A DNA stretch of 64,000 bases from Terricaulis silvestris (GCF_009792355.1 NZ_CP047045.1:1302001-1366000); one strand, 5' to 3'; shown: positions 25,406 through 34,383, counted from the stretch's first letter. Notes: generated by a model not told the origin, from the letters alone. A program made the numbers and translations.

Positions 25406-26104
25406 CTATAGCGCGTTCAGATCGAACATAAACGCCCGCTGCAGCGCTGTTTCGCCGTAGCGCGTGAATTCGACGATACGGGAAGTGCCCCGCTGCGCCG
25501 CCCAGCCGCGCTCGAAGATGTTTTCCAGCAGCGCAGCGCCCAGGGCGCCCGCCAAGTGGTGGCGCCGCACGCTCCAATCCAAGCAGGCCCGGCACACCGG
25601 CCGCGCGCCTTGCTCCAACTCCGCGATGTCGACGCCGAACGTCGACACCTTCACGCGCCCCAGTCGCGTCAGCGCGAACGTTTTCTCCGGACCCGGCACG
25701 ATCCACTTGTTTTTCTTGAACGCGTCGAACAGCGCCACGCCCAGTTCGCCGGCGAGATGATCGTAGCAAAGTCGCGCGCGCCGCAGCGCCGGCTCCTTCG
25801 GACCCGGCCGTGTACGCAACGCCTTCGCCCGCGCCGCCACGCCCATCAGCGTTTCCAGCAAGCCCGCAACGTCGGCGTCAGCGAGCCTGTAATAGCGATG
25901 CCGCCCCTGCGCCTCGACCGCGATCAGGCCGGCTGCTTCCAGCTTCGACAGATGCGAACTCGCGGTTTGCTTGGTCACGCCGCCTTCGAGCGCAAGCTCG
26001 GTCGCCGTCAACGCTTCGCCGTTGACGAGCGCCGTCAGCATGTTGGCGCGCGCTGGATCGCCGACCATGGCGGCGATCGCTGCGATGTTTGGGCCTTCTC
26101 TCAT
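25406..26104 (-). CDS. ArsR family helix-turn-helix regulator
   Basis: A 232-residue regulator with an N-terminal winged HTH (IAAMVGDPARANMLTALV, TATELALEGGVTKQTASSHLSKLEAAGLI, GRHRYYRL) typical of ArsR/SmtB proteins, and a longer C-terminal half with Cys in VCRACLDWSVRR that could sense a ligand or redox state. I chose the ATG at 26104 because GGGAG lies just upstream; a longer start at 26137 would place the operator palindrome inside the gene. It is the first gene of a four-gene operon and is divergent from the NIPSNAP/ABM pair. Confidence 0.9.
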   Translation of the reverse strand: MREGPNIAAIAAMVGDPARANMLTALVNGEALTATELALEGGVTKQTASSHLSKLEAAGLIAVEAQGRHRYYRLADADVAGLLETLMGVAARAKALRTRPGPKEPALRRARLCYDHLAGELGVALFDAFKKNKWIVPGPEKTFALTRLGRVKVSTFGVDIAELEQGARPVCRACLDWSVRRHHLAGALGAALLENIFERGWAAQRGTSRIVEFTRYGETALQRAFMFDLNAL

Positions 26105-26112
26105 CGGGCTCC

Positions 26113-26138
26113 CATGGTTCGACCGTAGTCGAACCATG
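26113..26138. promoter_or_regulatory. Perfect palindromic operator between arsR and NIPSNAP genes
   Basis: CATGGTTCGAC and GTCGAACCATG form a perfect 11-base inverted repeat with a CGTA spacer. It sits 9 bases upstream of the arsR ATG and 41 bases upstream of the NIPSNAP ATG, the position expected for an autoregulatory ArsR-type site controlling both directions. Confidence 0.75.
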
Positions 26139-26178
26139 TAGTCGCTGCAATACGCTATGCAAGCCTCCGGAGGCCAGC

Positions 26179-26484
26179 ATGCTGACGTGTTTCATTCGTT
26201 ACCAAATCGATTCGTTCAAAAAGCCGGAATTCGAGCGCTACGCCCGCACCTGGGGCGAAGCGATCCCCCGTTGCGGCGCCGATCTGATTGGCTATTTCGC
26301 GCCGCACGAGGGCTCGGCGACCTTGGCGTACGGTGTGTACAACATCGAAAACCTCGCCGCGTACGAGGAGTACCGCACTCGTTTAGCGGCCGATCCGCAG
26401 GGCCGCGAGAACTACGAGTTCGCCAAGCGCGAACGCTTCATCCTGCGCGAGGACCGTACGTTTCTGAAACTCTGCTCGCGATGA
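26179..26484 (+). CDS. NIPSNAP family protein
   Basis: A 101-residue dimeric alpha/beta-barrel protein of the NIPSNAP group: LTCFIRYQIDSFKKPEFERYARTW, LIGYFAPHEGSATLAYGVYNIENL and a C-terminal RFILREDRTFL. Function in bacteria is unclear; members often accompany monooxygenase-like ABM proteins. CCGGAGG precedes the ATG. The stop overlaps the next gene by ATGA. Confidence 0.88.
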   Translation: MLTCFIRYQIDSFKKPEFERYARTWGEAIPRCGADLIGYFAPHEGSATLAYGVYNIENLAAYEEYRTRLAADPQGRENYEFAKRERFILREDRTFLKLCSR

Positions 26485-26819
26485 TCGCGGTGATCTTCGA
26501 AGTCGAACCGGCGGCGCGCGACGACTACTTCCGCATCGCTACCGAACTGCGCCCGCTCCTGGGAGAGATAGACGGCTTCATCTCCATTGAGCGTTTCCAG
26601 AGTTTGAACGATGACAGCCGCATCCTCTCGCTCTCGTTTTGGCGCGACGAAGCCGCTATCGCGCAGTGGCGCACACTCGAAGCGCACCGAGCGGCGCAAG
26701 CTGAGGGCAGGGCACGAATCTTCCACGACTATCGCCTGCGTGTAGCGAATGTGGTTCGGGACTATGGGATGAGGGCGCGCGACGGGGCGCCAGAAGATTC
26801 TCAGGCGGCGAACGGATAG
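26481..26819 (+). CDS. Antibiotic biosynthesis monooxygenase (ABM) domain protein
   Basis: A 112-residue single ABM (dimeric ferredoxin-like) domain: MIAVIFEVEPAARDDYF, GFISIERFQSLNDDSRILSLSFW and EAIAQWR-like AAIAQWRTLEAHR. Such proteins include quinone- and heme-acting monooxygenases. The start overlaps the NIPSNAP stop by ATGA, so the two are coupled and both probably answer to the divergent ArsR regulator. A longer frame from 26157 reads through NIPSNAP in another frame and is rejected. Confidence 0.87.
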   Translation: MIAVIFEVEPAARDDYFRIATELRPLLGEIDGFISIERFQSLNDDSRILSLSFWRDEAAIAQWRTLEAHRAAQAEGRARIFHDYRLRVANVVRDYGMRARDGAPEDSQAANG

Positions 26820-26820
26820 G

Positions 26821-27543
26821 TCACGCGCGCCGTTTGGCCTTCTTGGCGGCTTTCTTCTTAGGGAGCTTTTTCTTCGCGACTTTCTTGGCCGGTTTCTTCG
26901 TCGCCTTTTTCTTTGCCTTTTTCGTTGGCGAGCGATCAGGCGTCAGCGTGTCGGCGATGCGCCAGAGGTGCCAGGCAGCCGCGCTTCGATAGGGCGTCCA
27001 TCGTTCGCCGTACGCGGCGAGCTCTTTCGGCGTGAAGCCGCGGCTGTAGAGTTTCTCGGCGCCCTTGCGCACGCCGAGATCGTCGACGGGCAATATGTCC
27101 GGTCGGCCTAACGTGAACATGAGGTACATCTCAACCGTCCAGCGCCCGACGCCCCGCGCGGCCGTCAGCCGTTCGATAATCTCCTCATCGCCCAACTTCG
27201 AGAGCGCGCGCGCCTCAGGTATGATGCCGTCAAGGCGCTTCTGAGAAATATCGCGCAGTGCAGCAATTTTCTGGCGCGAGAGGCCCGCGCCGCGCAGCAG
27301 CTCGTCGCTGACGCTTAGAATGTCGCTCGGCTCGGGATGATCTTTGTCGGCAAACAACGCCAGCACACGGCCGTGAATGGTCTGCGCCGCTTTGCCGGAC
27401 AGCTGCTGAAAGACGACAGCGCGGATCAGTGCGCGGTACGGATCGTTTTGCCGTTCAAATTTGGTCGGGAAGGGCTCGTGCTTGGCCACGACGCCGGCGA
27501 AGCGTTTGCAGATCGTCGAGAGATGTTCTTCCGCGTCGCCCAT
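26821..27543 (-). CDS. DNA-3-methyladenine glycosylase 2 family with Lys-rich tail
   Basis: A 240-residue HhH-GPD base-excision glycosylase of the AlkA type: AVVFQQLSGKAAQTI, then the helix-hairpin-helix AARGVGRWTVEMYLMF and PVDDLG with the catalytic Asp. It removes alkylated bases from DNA. The last 34 residues (207-240) hold 18 Lys and 2 Arg with Ala/Pro, like a histone H1 tail, and may add non-specific DNA binding. The ATG at 27543 shares one base with the ubiA stop (TGATG). A longer frame to 28161 reads antisense to nothing but inside ubiA and is rejected. Confidence 0.92.
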   Translation of the reverse strand: MGDAEEHLSTICKRFAGVVAKHEPFPTKFERQNDPYRALIRAVVFQQLSGKAAQTIHGRVLALFADKDHPEPSDILSVSDELLRGAGLSRQKIAALRDISQKRLDGIIPEARALSKLGDEEIIERLTAARGVGRWTVEMYLMFTLGRPDILPVDDLGVRKGAEKLYSRGFTPKELAAYGERWTPYRSAAAWHLWRIADTLTPDRSPTKKAKKKATKKPAKKVAKKKLPKKKAAKKAKRRA

Positions 27544-28496
27544 CACACACCCAGGATCGGCCTCACTGTGCGCCAGATGGGTTCGAGCGCAAACGCCAGC
27601 AAGACCGCCGCGCCGATCATCGCATTGCGTTTGAACGCCGCAAGCGCCGTTTCCGGACGTGCGTCGTCGACGCTCTCCAGCATCGGCCAGATCATCGCGG
27701 CGCCGATCATGGAAAGCGACGCCGCCATCAGCACGCTCGAGCCTGCAATCGCCGCCGCCGCCGTCCAGAGCGCCACTGCGGCGACGTAAAACACGCTCGT
27801 CCACATCCGCCATTTGTCCGCGAACAACCGCGCTGTCGAGCGCACGCCGACGAGTACATCGTCCTCGCGATCCTGCAGCGCGTAGATGGTGTCGTAGCCA
27901 ATGGTCCAGCAGATGCAGCCTGCGTAAAGCGCGATCGCTTCGAACGGCACGCCCGGCAGATAGCTCACCGCCGCGCCGCCCACGAGCGCGCCCCACGAAA
28001 ACACAATGCCGAGCCATGCCTGCGGCCACCACGTGATGCGTTTCATCAAAGGATAGAGTGCGACGAACGGCACGGCGATCGACGCCACGATCTGCGCCGT
28101 GCGCGGAAGCAGCACTAGCACGCCCAGTCCTACGAGACACTGCGCGATCAACCACACCCAAGCGCCACGCGTCGTCACCGCACCCGAAGGCAGCGGCCGC
28201 GCCCGCGTGCGCTCGACTTGCGCGTCGATATCGCGATCCAGAATGTCGTTATACGTGCAGCCCGCGCCGCGCATCGCGATCGCGCCAACGAGAAACGCAA
28301 ACGCCAGCGCCAGATCGCTCCAGAAAAATCCAAAGCCGGTGCGCGAAACCGCGATCCCCATCCAGCACGGCAACAACAGCAACTGCCACCCAATTGGCCG
28401 GTCCAGCCGCGACAGCTGCGCGAACGGCTTCCACGCGCGCGGCAGCGCGTCGGTCCAATGTTGCGCCAACGCATCGGCGGGTTTCAAATCGGTCAC
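27543..28496 (-). CDS. ubiA: 4-hydroxybenzoate polyprenyltransferase
   Basis: UbiA prenylates 4-hydroxybenzoate in ubiquinone synthesis. The 317-residue membrane protein has both Asp-rich motifs: NDILDRDIDAQVERTR and YALQDREDDVLVGVRSTA, with about eight membrane helices. The start is a GTG at 28496 without an obvious ribosome site; an upstream ATG (28507) is closed after four codons. It is transcribed with the downstream glycosylase gene by a TGATG junction. Confidence 0.94.
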   Translation of the reverse strand: MTDLKPADALAQHWTDALPRAWKPFAQLSRLDRPIGWQLLLLPCWMGIAVSRTGFGFFWSDLALAFAFLVGAIAMRGAGCTYNDILDRDIDAQVERTRARPLPSGAVTTRGAWVWLIAQCLVGLGVLVLLPRTAQIVASIAVPFVALYPLMKRITWWPQAWLGIVFSWGALVGGAAVSYLPGVPFEAIALYAGCICWTIGYDTIYALQDREDDVLVGVRSTARLFADKWRMWTSVFYVAAVALWTAAAAIAGSSVLMAASLSMIGAAMIWPMLESVDDARPETALAAFKRNAMIGAAVLLAFALEPIWRTVRPILGV

Positions 28497-28813
28497 GAGG
28501 GCGTCATGCGGCGCTCTTTTGCTTTACGCAAGACGACACAAACGCTATGTGACCGGCTCCAAAATACTAGGAGCAGCGGTCCATGGCGGTCCGATTTAAG
28601 TAAGTACGGCGTAGCGAATGGACGCCGCTGAGCTTTGAGGCCAACGCCTCAGTTCCAAATCCCCAGACCGATTGCGGAAAAGCAATCGTGCGCGGGAGCC
28701 TCCGTTTCGCCGAGCCGTGCTGAAGGACGCCTTCCGCTCTCAGCTTCTCGTTCCAATTCAATTGTGCAACGCCGCCCACGTAGCGCGGCCGCGCCTTCAT
28801 CCTTGGTGCTCAC
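28497..28813. other. Divergent intergenic region between ubiA and ABC exporter
   Basis: 317 bases with no convincing gene. It holds short possible hairpins (TGAGGC/GCCTCA near 28636-28650 and GATTGC/GCAATC near 28670-28687) and must contain the promoters of ubiA and the ABC exporter. I see no repeat of the families found elsewhere. Confidence 0.5.
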
Positions 28814-30625
28814 ATGAGCGACGCATACGACATCGACGACGAGTCTGGCCGCCGCAAAGCAACATTCGGCCAAGTCGCCAAGTATTTGTGGAAGCACTGG
28901 TCCAGCCAGCCGCTGAAGCTCGCCTTGTTCGGCGCTTTTTTCCTGTTCGCGATCGCCGCGGACCTGGCGTTTCCGTTCGCCTCGGCGCGTTTGGTGGAGG
29001 CGCTCGCCGCTGGCCCGACGGCCGAAGGGACGCGCGAGGCCGCGTTTGGGTACGGCGTGGTCGCCTTCGTAGCGTTCATCTTCTACGTCTCGCGCAATAT
29101 CGGCGTGCGCTTCTGGCTGCCCTACGCGGCCAACAACATGGAGCGGATCGTCTCGAACGGCTTCCGCGACGTGCAGCGTTTCTCGTCCGACTGGCACGCT
29201 GACAACTTCGCCGGCGCGACGGTGCGACGCGTCTCGCGCGCGATGAACGCCTACGACCAAATCTCGGACACTTTGGTCTGGTACATGCTGCCGGCGATGG
29301 GCGTGCTGATCGGCGTCACCGTGCTGACGTTTATCCAATGGCCGCTCATCGGACTCTTCACCGGCGGCACGATCGCGCTGTTCCTGCTCAGCGCCTACCT
29401 GTTCGGCCGCTACCTGATCGCGGGCGCCGTGCGCCGCTACATCAAGGCCGACACTGAGATCGGCGCAGCGCTGGCCGACGCTGTAACCTCCAACGCGACG
29501 GTGAAGGCGTTCGGCGCGGAAGAGCGTGAGCAGAAGCGCTTCGATGCCGTGGTCAGCGTTTGGCGCGTCGAAGCCATCAACACGTGGACGCTGTGGACCA
29601 ATTCCTGGATTCTGCAGAACATGCTGCTGTTCATCCTGCAGGCGGGGCTGCTTGGCCTCGTGCTGCTGGAATGGAGCAAAGGTCGCGCGACCGCTGGCGA
29701 TGCGGTGTTCGCGATCACGTCGTTCCTGTTGGTCTCGGGCTACCTCCGCACGCTCGGCGAGAACGTGCAGAACCTGCAGAAGGGCATCGCCGATATCGAA
29801 GACGTCGTCGGCTACGACCTTGAGCAGGCAGGCGTCGTCGATCGGCCCAGCGCACCTGCTTTCAATGCAGGCGCAGGCGGCATCGCGTTCGACAAAGTCT
29901 CGTTCGGTTACAAGAACGCGTCCGAGGCGCTCTACAGCGATTTCTCGCTGGAGATCACGCCCGGCGAGACCGTGGCGCTGGTCGGGCCGACGGGCTCCGG
30001 CAAGTCGACGTTCGTGAAGCTGGTGCAGCGCCTCTATGACGTTGACGCGGGTGAAATTCGCATCGACGGCCAGGACGTGCGCGCGGTGACGCAAGCCAGC
30101 TTGCGCCAATCGCTCGCGCTGGTGCCGCAGGACCCGTCGCTGTTCCACCGTTCGCTGAAGGAGAACATCTCCTACGCCAAGCCTGACGCGACGATGGATG
30201 AAATCATCGATGCGGCCCGGCGCGCTCGCGCCCACGACTTCATCGAAAAGCTGCCGTTCGGCTACGACACCGAAGTCGGCGAGCGCGGCGTGAAACTCTC
30301 CGGCGGCGAACGGCAGCGCGTCGCGCTGGCGCGCGCCTTCCTCGCCGGCGCGCCGATCCTGATCCTCGACGAAGCGACGTCTTCGCTTGACGTAGAAACC
30401 GAACGCGAAGTGCAGGCAGCGATGGCGGAGCTAAAGCGGGGGCGCACCACGATCGTGATCGCGCACCGGCTCAGCACGATCCGCGAAGCCGACCGCATTC
30501 TGGTGTTCAACCAGGGACGGATCGTGGAGCAGGGCAAGCACGCGGAACTGATCTCCGCGCGCGGGCTCTACGCGCGGCTGAATGCGATGAGCGTGGGAGA
30601 TACCATCGCTGACGAAGCAGCATAG
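28814..30625 (+). CDS. ABC exporter half-transporter
   Basis: A 603-residue fused membrane/ATPase protein. The membrane half begins around LKLALFGAFFLFAIAADLAF; the ATPase has Walker A GPTGSGKST, signature LSGGERQRVALARA and Walker B ILILDEATSSLD. It belongs to the multidrug/lipid exporter branch; several features (KYLWKHW, RNIGVRFWLPYAANNMER) set it apart from the copy at 18091. No accessory gene is adjacent, so substrate is unknown. It probably works as a homodimer. Confidence 0.88.
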   Translation: MSDAYDIDDESGRRKATFGQVAKYLWKHWSSQPLKLALFGAFFLFAIAADLAFPFASARLVEALAAGPTAEGTREAAFGYGVVAFVAFIFYVSRNIGVRFWLPYAANNMERIVSNGFRDVQRFSSDWHADNFAGATVRRVSRAMNAYDQISDTLVWYMLPAMGVLIGVTVLTFIQWPLIGLFTGGTIALFLLSAYLFGRYLIAGAVRRYIKADTEIGAALADAVTSNATVKAFGAEEREQKRFDAVVSVWRVEAINTWTLWTNSWILQNMLLFILQAGLLGLVLLEWSKGRATAGDAVFAITSFLLVSGYLRTLGENVQNLQKGIADIEDVVGYDLEQAGVVDRPSAPAFNAGAGGIAFDKVSFGYKNASEALYSDFSLEITPGETVALVGPTGSGKSTFVKLVQRLYDVDAGEIRIDGQDVRAVTQASLRQSLALVPQDPSLFHRSLKENISYAKPDATMDEIIDAARRARAHDFIEKLPFGYDTEVGERGVKLSGGERQRVALARAFLAGAPILILDEATSSLDVETEREVQAAMAELKRGRTTIVIAHRLSTIREADRILVFNQGRIVEQGKHAELISARGLYARLNAMSVGDTIADEAA

Positions 30626-30630
30626 TGTCT

Positions 30631-30733
30631 GAGTCATCCCGGCCGACCGAAGGGAGAGCCGGGACCCAGGGATCGTAGAACTCAGTGTTTGTCTCTGGGT
30701 CCCGGATCGCGCTCCGCGCGTCCGGGATGACTC
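30631..30733. repeat. Palindromic repeat, family B copy 2
   Basis: Inverted repeat bounded by GAGTCATCCCGG and CCGGGATGACTC, with an inner GGGACCCAGG / CTGGGTCCC pair. It lies between the ABC exporter stop and the convergent gshA stop and may act as a bidirectional transcript end. Relatives: 2521-2626 and 61588-61687. Confidence 0.85.
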
Positions 30734-30749
30734 TGAAGCCATCGATCGA

Positions 30750-32114
30750 TTAATAAGCGCACGCCTCAAACACGCGCTTCACGTCTCCGCCCCACTCTGT
30801 GCGGTAGCGCTCAATCAGCCGCTCGGCCGGCGTGACGCCGCTCGCCGCAATATCATCCAGCTCCGTCAGAAAATGCGTTTCATCCTGGCCCGAGCCGTCC
30901 GCCTTCGCGCGCGACTTCAAACCCTGCCGCGCTATCGCCAGCGCCGCCTGCGCGATGTTCTGCGCCGAGTTGCCGCGGATCGGCGCGCGCAGCCCCAGCA
31001 CCGGCACGGCGCGGCGCAGGCTTTCGCGATCTTCCGCGGTCCAGCTCTTCACCAGCGACCACGCCGCCTCCAGCGCCGCGTCGTCATAATAAATGCCGGC
31101 CCAGAACGCCGGCAGTGCGCACAGGCGCGACCACGGCCCCGCATCGGCGCCGCGCATTTCGAGATATGTCTTCAACCGCACTTCGGGGAAAATCGTGGTG
31201 AGGTGATCTTCCCAATCCTTCGCGGTCGGCCGCTCACCAGGCAGCGTGGACATCTTGCCGTCCATGAAGGCGCGGAAGCTCTGGCCCGAGCAATCGACGT
31301 ACTTGCCATCGCGATACGCAAAGTACATCGGCACGTCGAGCGCGTACTTGGCGTAGCGTTCAAAGCCCATGCCGTCTTCGAACACGAACGGCAGCATGCC
31401 GGTGCGATCGGGATCGGTGTCGGTCCAGATGTGAGCGCGATAGGAGAGGAAGCCGTTTAGCCGCCCTTCCGCGAACGGCGACGCCGCAAACAGCGCCGTT
31501 GCGATCGGTTGCAGCGCTAGGCCGACGCGAAACTTTTTCACCATGTCGGCTTCGGATGCGAAGTCCAAATTGGTCTGCACCGTACACGAGCGGAACATCA
31601 TCTGGCGGCCAAGGCGTCCGACCTTCGCCATGTAGTCGCGCATAATCTTGTAGCGGCCCTTCGGCATGATCGGGATGTCGTCCAGCGCCCACAGCGGTTG
31701 GAAGCCGACGCCCAGGAAGGCGATGTTCATGTCGTCGCAAACGTCGCGCAGCTGCGAGAGGTGCGAGCCTGTTTCAGCGCACGTCTGATGCAGATGCTCA
31801 AGTGGCGCACCGGAAAGCTCAAACTGACCGCCTGGCTCCAGCGTGATCGACGCCATGCCCTGCTTCAGCGCGATGACGTTTTCGCCTTCGTACGTGCGCT
31901 CCCAGCCGTACTTGTCGGCGAGCTTGTTCAGCAGCGCGCCGATGCCGTTCTCGCCTTCGTAGGGAACGGGTTTCAGCGTGTCGCGATAGAAGGCGAACTT
32001 CTCGTGCTCGGTGCCGATGCGCCAGGTGGAGCGGTCCGGCTTCGGCCCACTCTCCAAATGCGCGACAAGATCGCGAAAGCCCGTCAGCACCGGGGCTGTT
32101 TCAGTTTTGGCCAA
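30750..32114 (-). CDS. gshA: Glutamate--cysteine ligase (GCS2/plant type)
   Basis: GshA makes gamma-glutamylcysteine, the first step of glutathione synthesis. The 454-residue protein has [12 protein letters not shown] near the N-terminus, [34 protein letters not shown] and [13 protein letters not shown], all typical of the alphaproteobacterial/plant enzyme. The best start is a TTG at 32114 preceded by GGGAGGAAGCGC; a GTG at 32159 would add 15 residues rich in Arg and has no such site. Length from the TTG equals the family norm. Confidence 0.93.
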   Translation of the reverse strand: MAKTETAPVLTGFRDLVAHLESGPKPDRSTWRIGTEHEKFAFYRDTLKPVPYEGENGIGALLNKLADKYGWERTYEGENVIALKQGMASITLEPGGQFELSGAPLEHLHQTCAETGSHLSQLRDVCDDMNIAFLGVGFQPLWALDDIPIMPKGRYKIMRDYMAKVGRLGRQMMFRSCTVQTNLDFASEADMVKKFRVGLALQPIATALFAASPFAEGRLNGFLSYRAHIWTDTDPDRTGMLPFVFEDGMGFERYAKYALDVPMYFAYRDGKYVDCSGQSFRAFMDGKMSTLPGERPTAKDWEDHLTTIFPEVRLKTYLEMRGADAGPWSRLCALPAFWAGIYYDDAALEAAWSLVKSWTAEDRESLRRAVPVLGLRAPIRGNSAQNIAQAALAIARQGLKSRAKADGSGQDETHFLTELDDIAASGVTPAERLIERYRTEWGGDVKRVFEACAY

Positions 32115-32182
32115 GCGCTTCCTCCCGGGGCGTTCTTGGCGGTGATGTGGAGCTTTCACCGCGCCGCCGCAAGGCGCAACGC

Positions 32183-32995
32183 CTACCGCCAGTCGCCCCA
32201 GGTCGACTGAATGACGCTTAACGCTGCGATCACCGCCGTCTCCGCGCGCAAGATACGCGGGCCAAGCGAGACCGGCGTTACAAACGTTAACGCGCGTAGC
32301 ATGCGCCGCTCCTCTGGCGTGAAGCCACCTTCGGGTCCAATCAGAAGCGCGAGCTTACTTGGACCGCCGGCGTCTCGCCGGCCGGCTCCGGCGATGGCCG
32401 GCGAGACGCCGGCGGTCCAAGTAAGCAGTGCTTGCGCAATTGGAGCCGCGCGTCCGCTCTCTCCACCCCAAGCTGCGTTCGCATCATCACCCGCTTCATC
32501 GGCATAGATCAGCGGCCGCGCCGCATCCCAGCCATCGACAATTTTCGCAAGCGATACCGGGTCCATGATCTCCGGCGCGTCGAACCGCTCCGTCTGCTCT
32601 GCCGCCTCGCGCGCAATACTCTGCAATCGATCGAGCCGTACCGTTTCGACGATCGTGCGCTGCGTAATCACTGGGCGTATGCGGCGCACGCCAAGCTCAG
32701 TCGCCTTCTCCACGATCAAATCCGTCGCGTGCCGCTTTACCGGCGCGAACAGCAAATCCAAATCCGGCGTCGCGCGCGCCTCGCGCAACAGTGCGTCCAC
32801 CGCCACTATCATCCCGCGCTTCGTTTTGGCGCTAACCTTCGCGCTCCATTCGCCGTCGCGCGCGTTGAACACGCGAAGCGTGTCGCCTTCATCCAACCGC
32901 AACACAGTGCCGACATGGCGCGCCTGCGCCTCGTCCAGCGCGATCGCGGCGCCGGGCCGTAAATTTTGATCTATCAACAGGCGCGGATTGGCCAT
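32183..32995 (-). CDS. rsmE: 16S rRNA m3U1498 methyltransferase with in-frame repeat insertion
   Basis: RsmE methylates U1498 of 16S rRNA. The 270-residue protein has an N-terminal PUA-like part ([18 protein letters not shown]) and a C-terminal SPOUT knot domain with [43 protein letters not shown]. About 24 residues ([12 protein letters not shown] to AGGPSK) immediately before the SAM-binding LIGPEGG are encoded by a palindromic repeat and are absent from the normal family; the protein is longer than the usual 245-250. The ATG at 32995 is preceded by AAGGGC. Activity with the insertion is likely, because the frame is kept and all motifs are intact. Confidence 0.93.
   Translation of the reverse strand: MANPRLLIDQNLRPGAAIALDEAQARHVGTVLRLDEGDTLRVFNARDGEWSAKVSAKTKRGMIVAVDALLREARATPDLDLLFAPVKRHATDLIVEKATELGVRRIRPVITQRTIVETVRLDRLQSIAREAAEQTERFDAPEIMDPVSLAKIVDGWDAARPLIYADEAGDDANAAWGGESGRAAPIAQALLTWTAGVSPAIAGAGRRDAGGPSKLALLIGPEGGFTPEERRMLRALTFVTPVSLGPRILRAETAVIAALSVIQSTWGDWR
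32353..32426. repeat. Palindromic element (family A variant) inside rsmE
   Basis: A perfect inverted repeat with 30-base arms (GCTTACTTGGACCGCCGG... / ...CCGGCGGTCCAAGTAAGC) around a 14-base loop, within the rsmE reading frame. Its core GGACCGCCGGCG...CGCCGGCGGTCC is shared with the intergenic family A copies. No stop codon or frameshift is introduced. Confidence 0.92.
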
Positions 32996-33096
32996 GATGT
33001 GCCCTTGCTGCCGCGCTCCGGCGCTCCTTACAAGCCCGCCTCTTGACCCAAGGCGCGGCCAGGCGCTCATTCCGCCCGCCAAAAGCGGAGGGGACG

Positions 33097-33795
33097 ATGG
33101 CGGCGCAGACGCTCCTGATTTCAGCCGGTGACGTGATCGACGTGCAGCTCACGTCGGAAACGGTGGTGATCGAATCCCGCACCGGCCGGCACGAGGAAGA
33201 GGGCCACATCACCAACCGCATGCGTCTCTTCGTGAAGGAGACTGACGGCGCCGAGAAGAAATACGATTTCGAAGACACCGAACTCGGCGTGCGCGAAACG
33301 CAGCGCGTCGCCATCGTGCGCGGCAAGCTGAAGAAGATCGAGCAGCCGATGCATCTCATCCTGTTCAATCTTTCTAGCGGCGAGCACGACACGTTCGAAG
33401 GTGGCCTGCGCGCCTATCTCGGCCACAAGCCGTTCTTTGGCCCGCTCTGGAAAGCGGCGACGCTGTCGCTTGGCATGGCGTTGGTGTTTTGGTTCGTGTC
33501 GAATTTCATCATCCGTAACGGCAATGGTGGGCTGGGCTCAATCTCGCTCGCGCTCATGTTCGCGTTTCTCACCTATCCGGTGTTCTGGTGGCTGAGCCGC
33601 ACCTGGGACCGCATCACCGAGCGCATGCGGTACAAGGCGGCGCGCAAGCGCTTCATCAAGGACTTGGCTGGCCGTGTCCGCGCCTACGCGCCGAGCGCTG
33701 CCCCCGCGCCTGTTGCGCCGCAGCAAGCGCCGGCGCCGGAATCCGCCCCGCCCGCGAGTCCCGAGGCGCCAGCGCCCGAACCGAGCGCTAGCTAG
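33097..33795 (+). CDS. Two-TM membrane protein with Pro/Ala-rich tail, unknown function
   Basis: 232 residues. The N-terminal 115 residues form a predicted beta-rich cytoplasmic domain (LLISAGDVIDVQLTSETVVIES, RMRLFVKETDGAEKKYDFEDTE). Two hydrophobic segments follow (LWKAATLSLGMALVFWFVSNF, SISLALMFAFLTYPVFWWL), then a basic linker and a 45-residue Ala/Pro tail. No family is recognised. GCGGAGGGGACG precedes the ATG at 33097. It is divergent from rsmE. Confidence 0.7.
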   Translation: MAAQTLLISAGDVIDVQLTSETVVIESRTGRHEEEGHITNRMRLFVKETDGAEKKYDFEDTELGVRETQRVAIVRGKLKKIEQPMHLILFNLSSGEHDTFEGGLRAYLGHKPFFGPLWKAATLSLGMALVFWFVSNFIIRNGNGGLGSISLALMFAFLTYPVFWWLSRTWDRITERMRYKAARKRFIKDLAGRVRAYAPSAAPAPVAPQQAPAPESAPPASPEAPAPEPSAS

Positions 33796-33852
33796 CCGCC
33801 AACTGCGCGTGTGCGGTTGCCCGAGCGGATGTCTTGCGTAAGGTCCGCCCCC

Positions 33853-34383
33853 GTGACCGCGCTCGATCATCCGATTTACACGTCGCGCCTCCGGCTCGAG
33901 CCGGTGACGCCGGCATTGGCCGATGCAGCGCGCGCGGGGCAGGCGGCATTCGCCGACGTGATTGGCGCCGAAGCGCCGGCCGAATGGTGCGCCGCAAGCC
34001 TTGGCCTGGTCGCACGCTCGATCAATCACGCCTGGGGCCCATCGCCCGCGCCGACACGCGCAATCGCTATTTTGCGCGGTGAAGACGCCGTTATTGGCGA
34101 TGTGCGCTTCGAGCCCTCGCTCCGCGCGGCCAAGGAATTCGAACTCGGCTATGGTGTCGCGCGCAGCCGCCGCAATCAGGGCTACGCCACCGAGGCCGCG
34201 GGCGCGGTGATTGACTGGCTATTCGAGGAGGGCGGCGCCGACAGCATTCTCGCTGGCTGCGATCGCAGGAACCTTGCCTCGGTGCGAACCCTGCGCCGTC
34301 TCGGCTTTTGGCTCGACTCCAATCCCGGCGAGACCTTCTGGTGGGTGCTCACCCCGGACCTTCGTGTGTCGCCGCGCGCTTGA
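33853..34383 (+). CDS. GNAT family N-acetyltransferase (RimJ/RimL-like)
   Basis: About 176 residues: IYTSRLRLEPVTPALADAA at the start, VIGDVRFEPSLRAAKEFELGYGVARSRRNQGYATEAAGAVIDWLF (acetyl-CoA pocket around RRNQGYA), and NLASVRTLRRLGFW. This is the ribosomal-protein acetyltransferase-like branch. I chose the GTG at 33853, with AAGG upstream; ATG at 33829 or 33811 is possible. Substrate is unknown. Confidence 0.82.
   Translation: MTALDHPIYTSRLRLEPVTPALADAARAGQAAFADVIGAEAPAEWCAASLGLVARSINHAWGPSPAPTRAIAILRGEDAVIGDVRFEPSLRAAKEFELGYGVARSRRNQGYATEAAGAVIDWLFEEGGADSILAGCDRRNLASVRTLRRLGFWLDSNPGETFWWVLTPDLRVSPRA

Noticed and set aside
27544-28161. Upstream extension of the DNA glycosylase frame
   Set aside because: The extension lies entirely within ubiA in another frame; the glycosylase homology begins at the ATG at 27543.
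28649-30235. 528-codon minus-strand frame
   Set aside because: It is antisense to the clear ABC exporter at 28814-30625 and its translation is rich in Arg, His and Gln without any domain, as expected from GC-skewed shadow frames.
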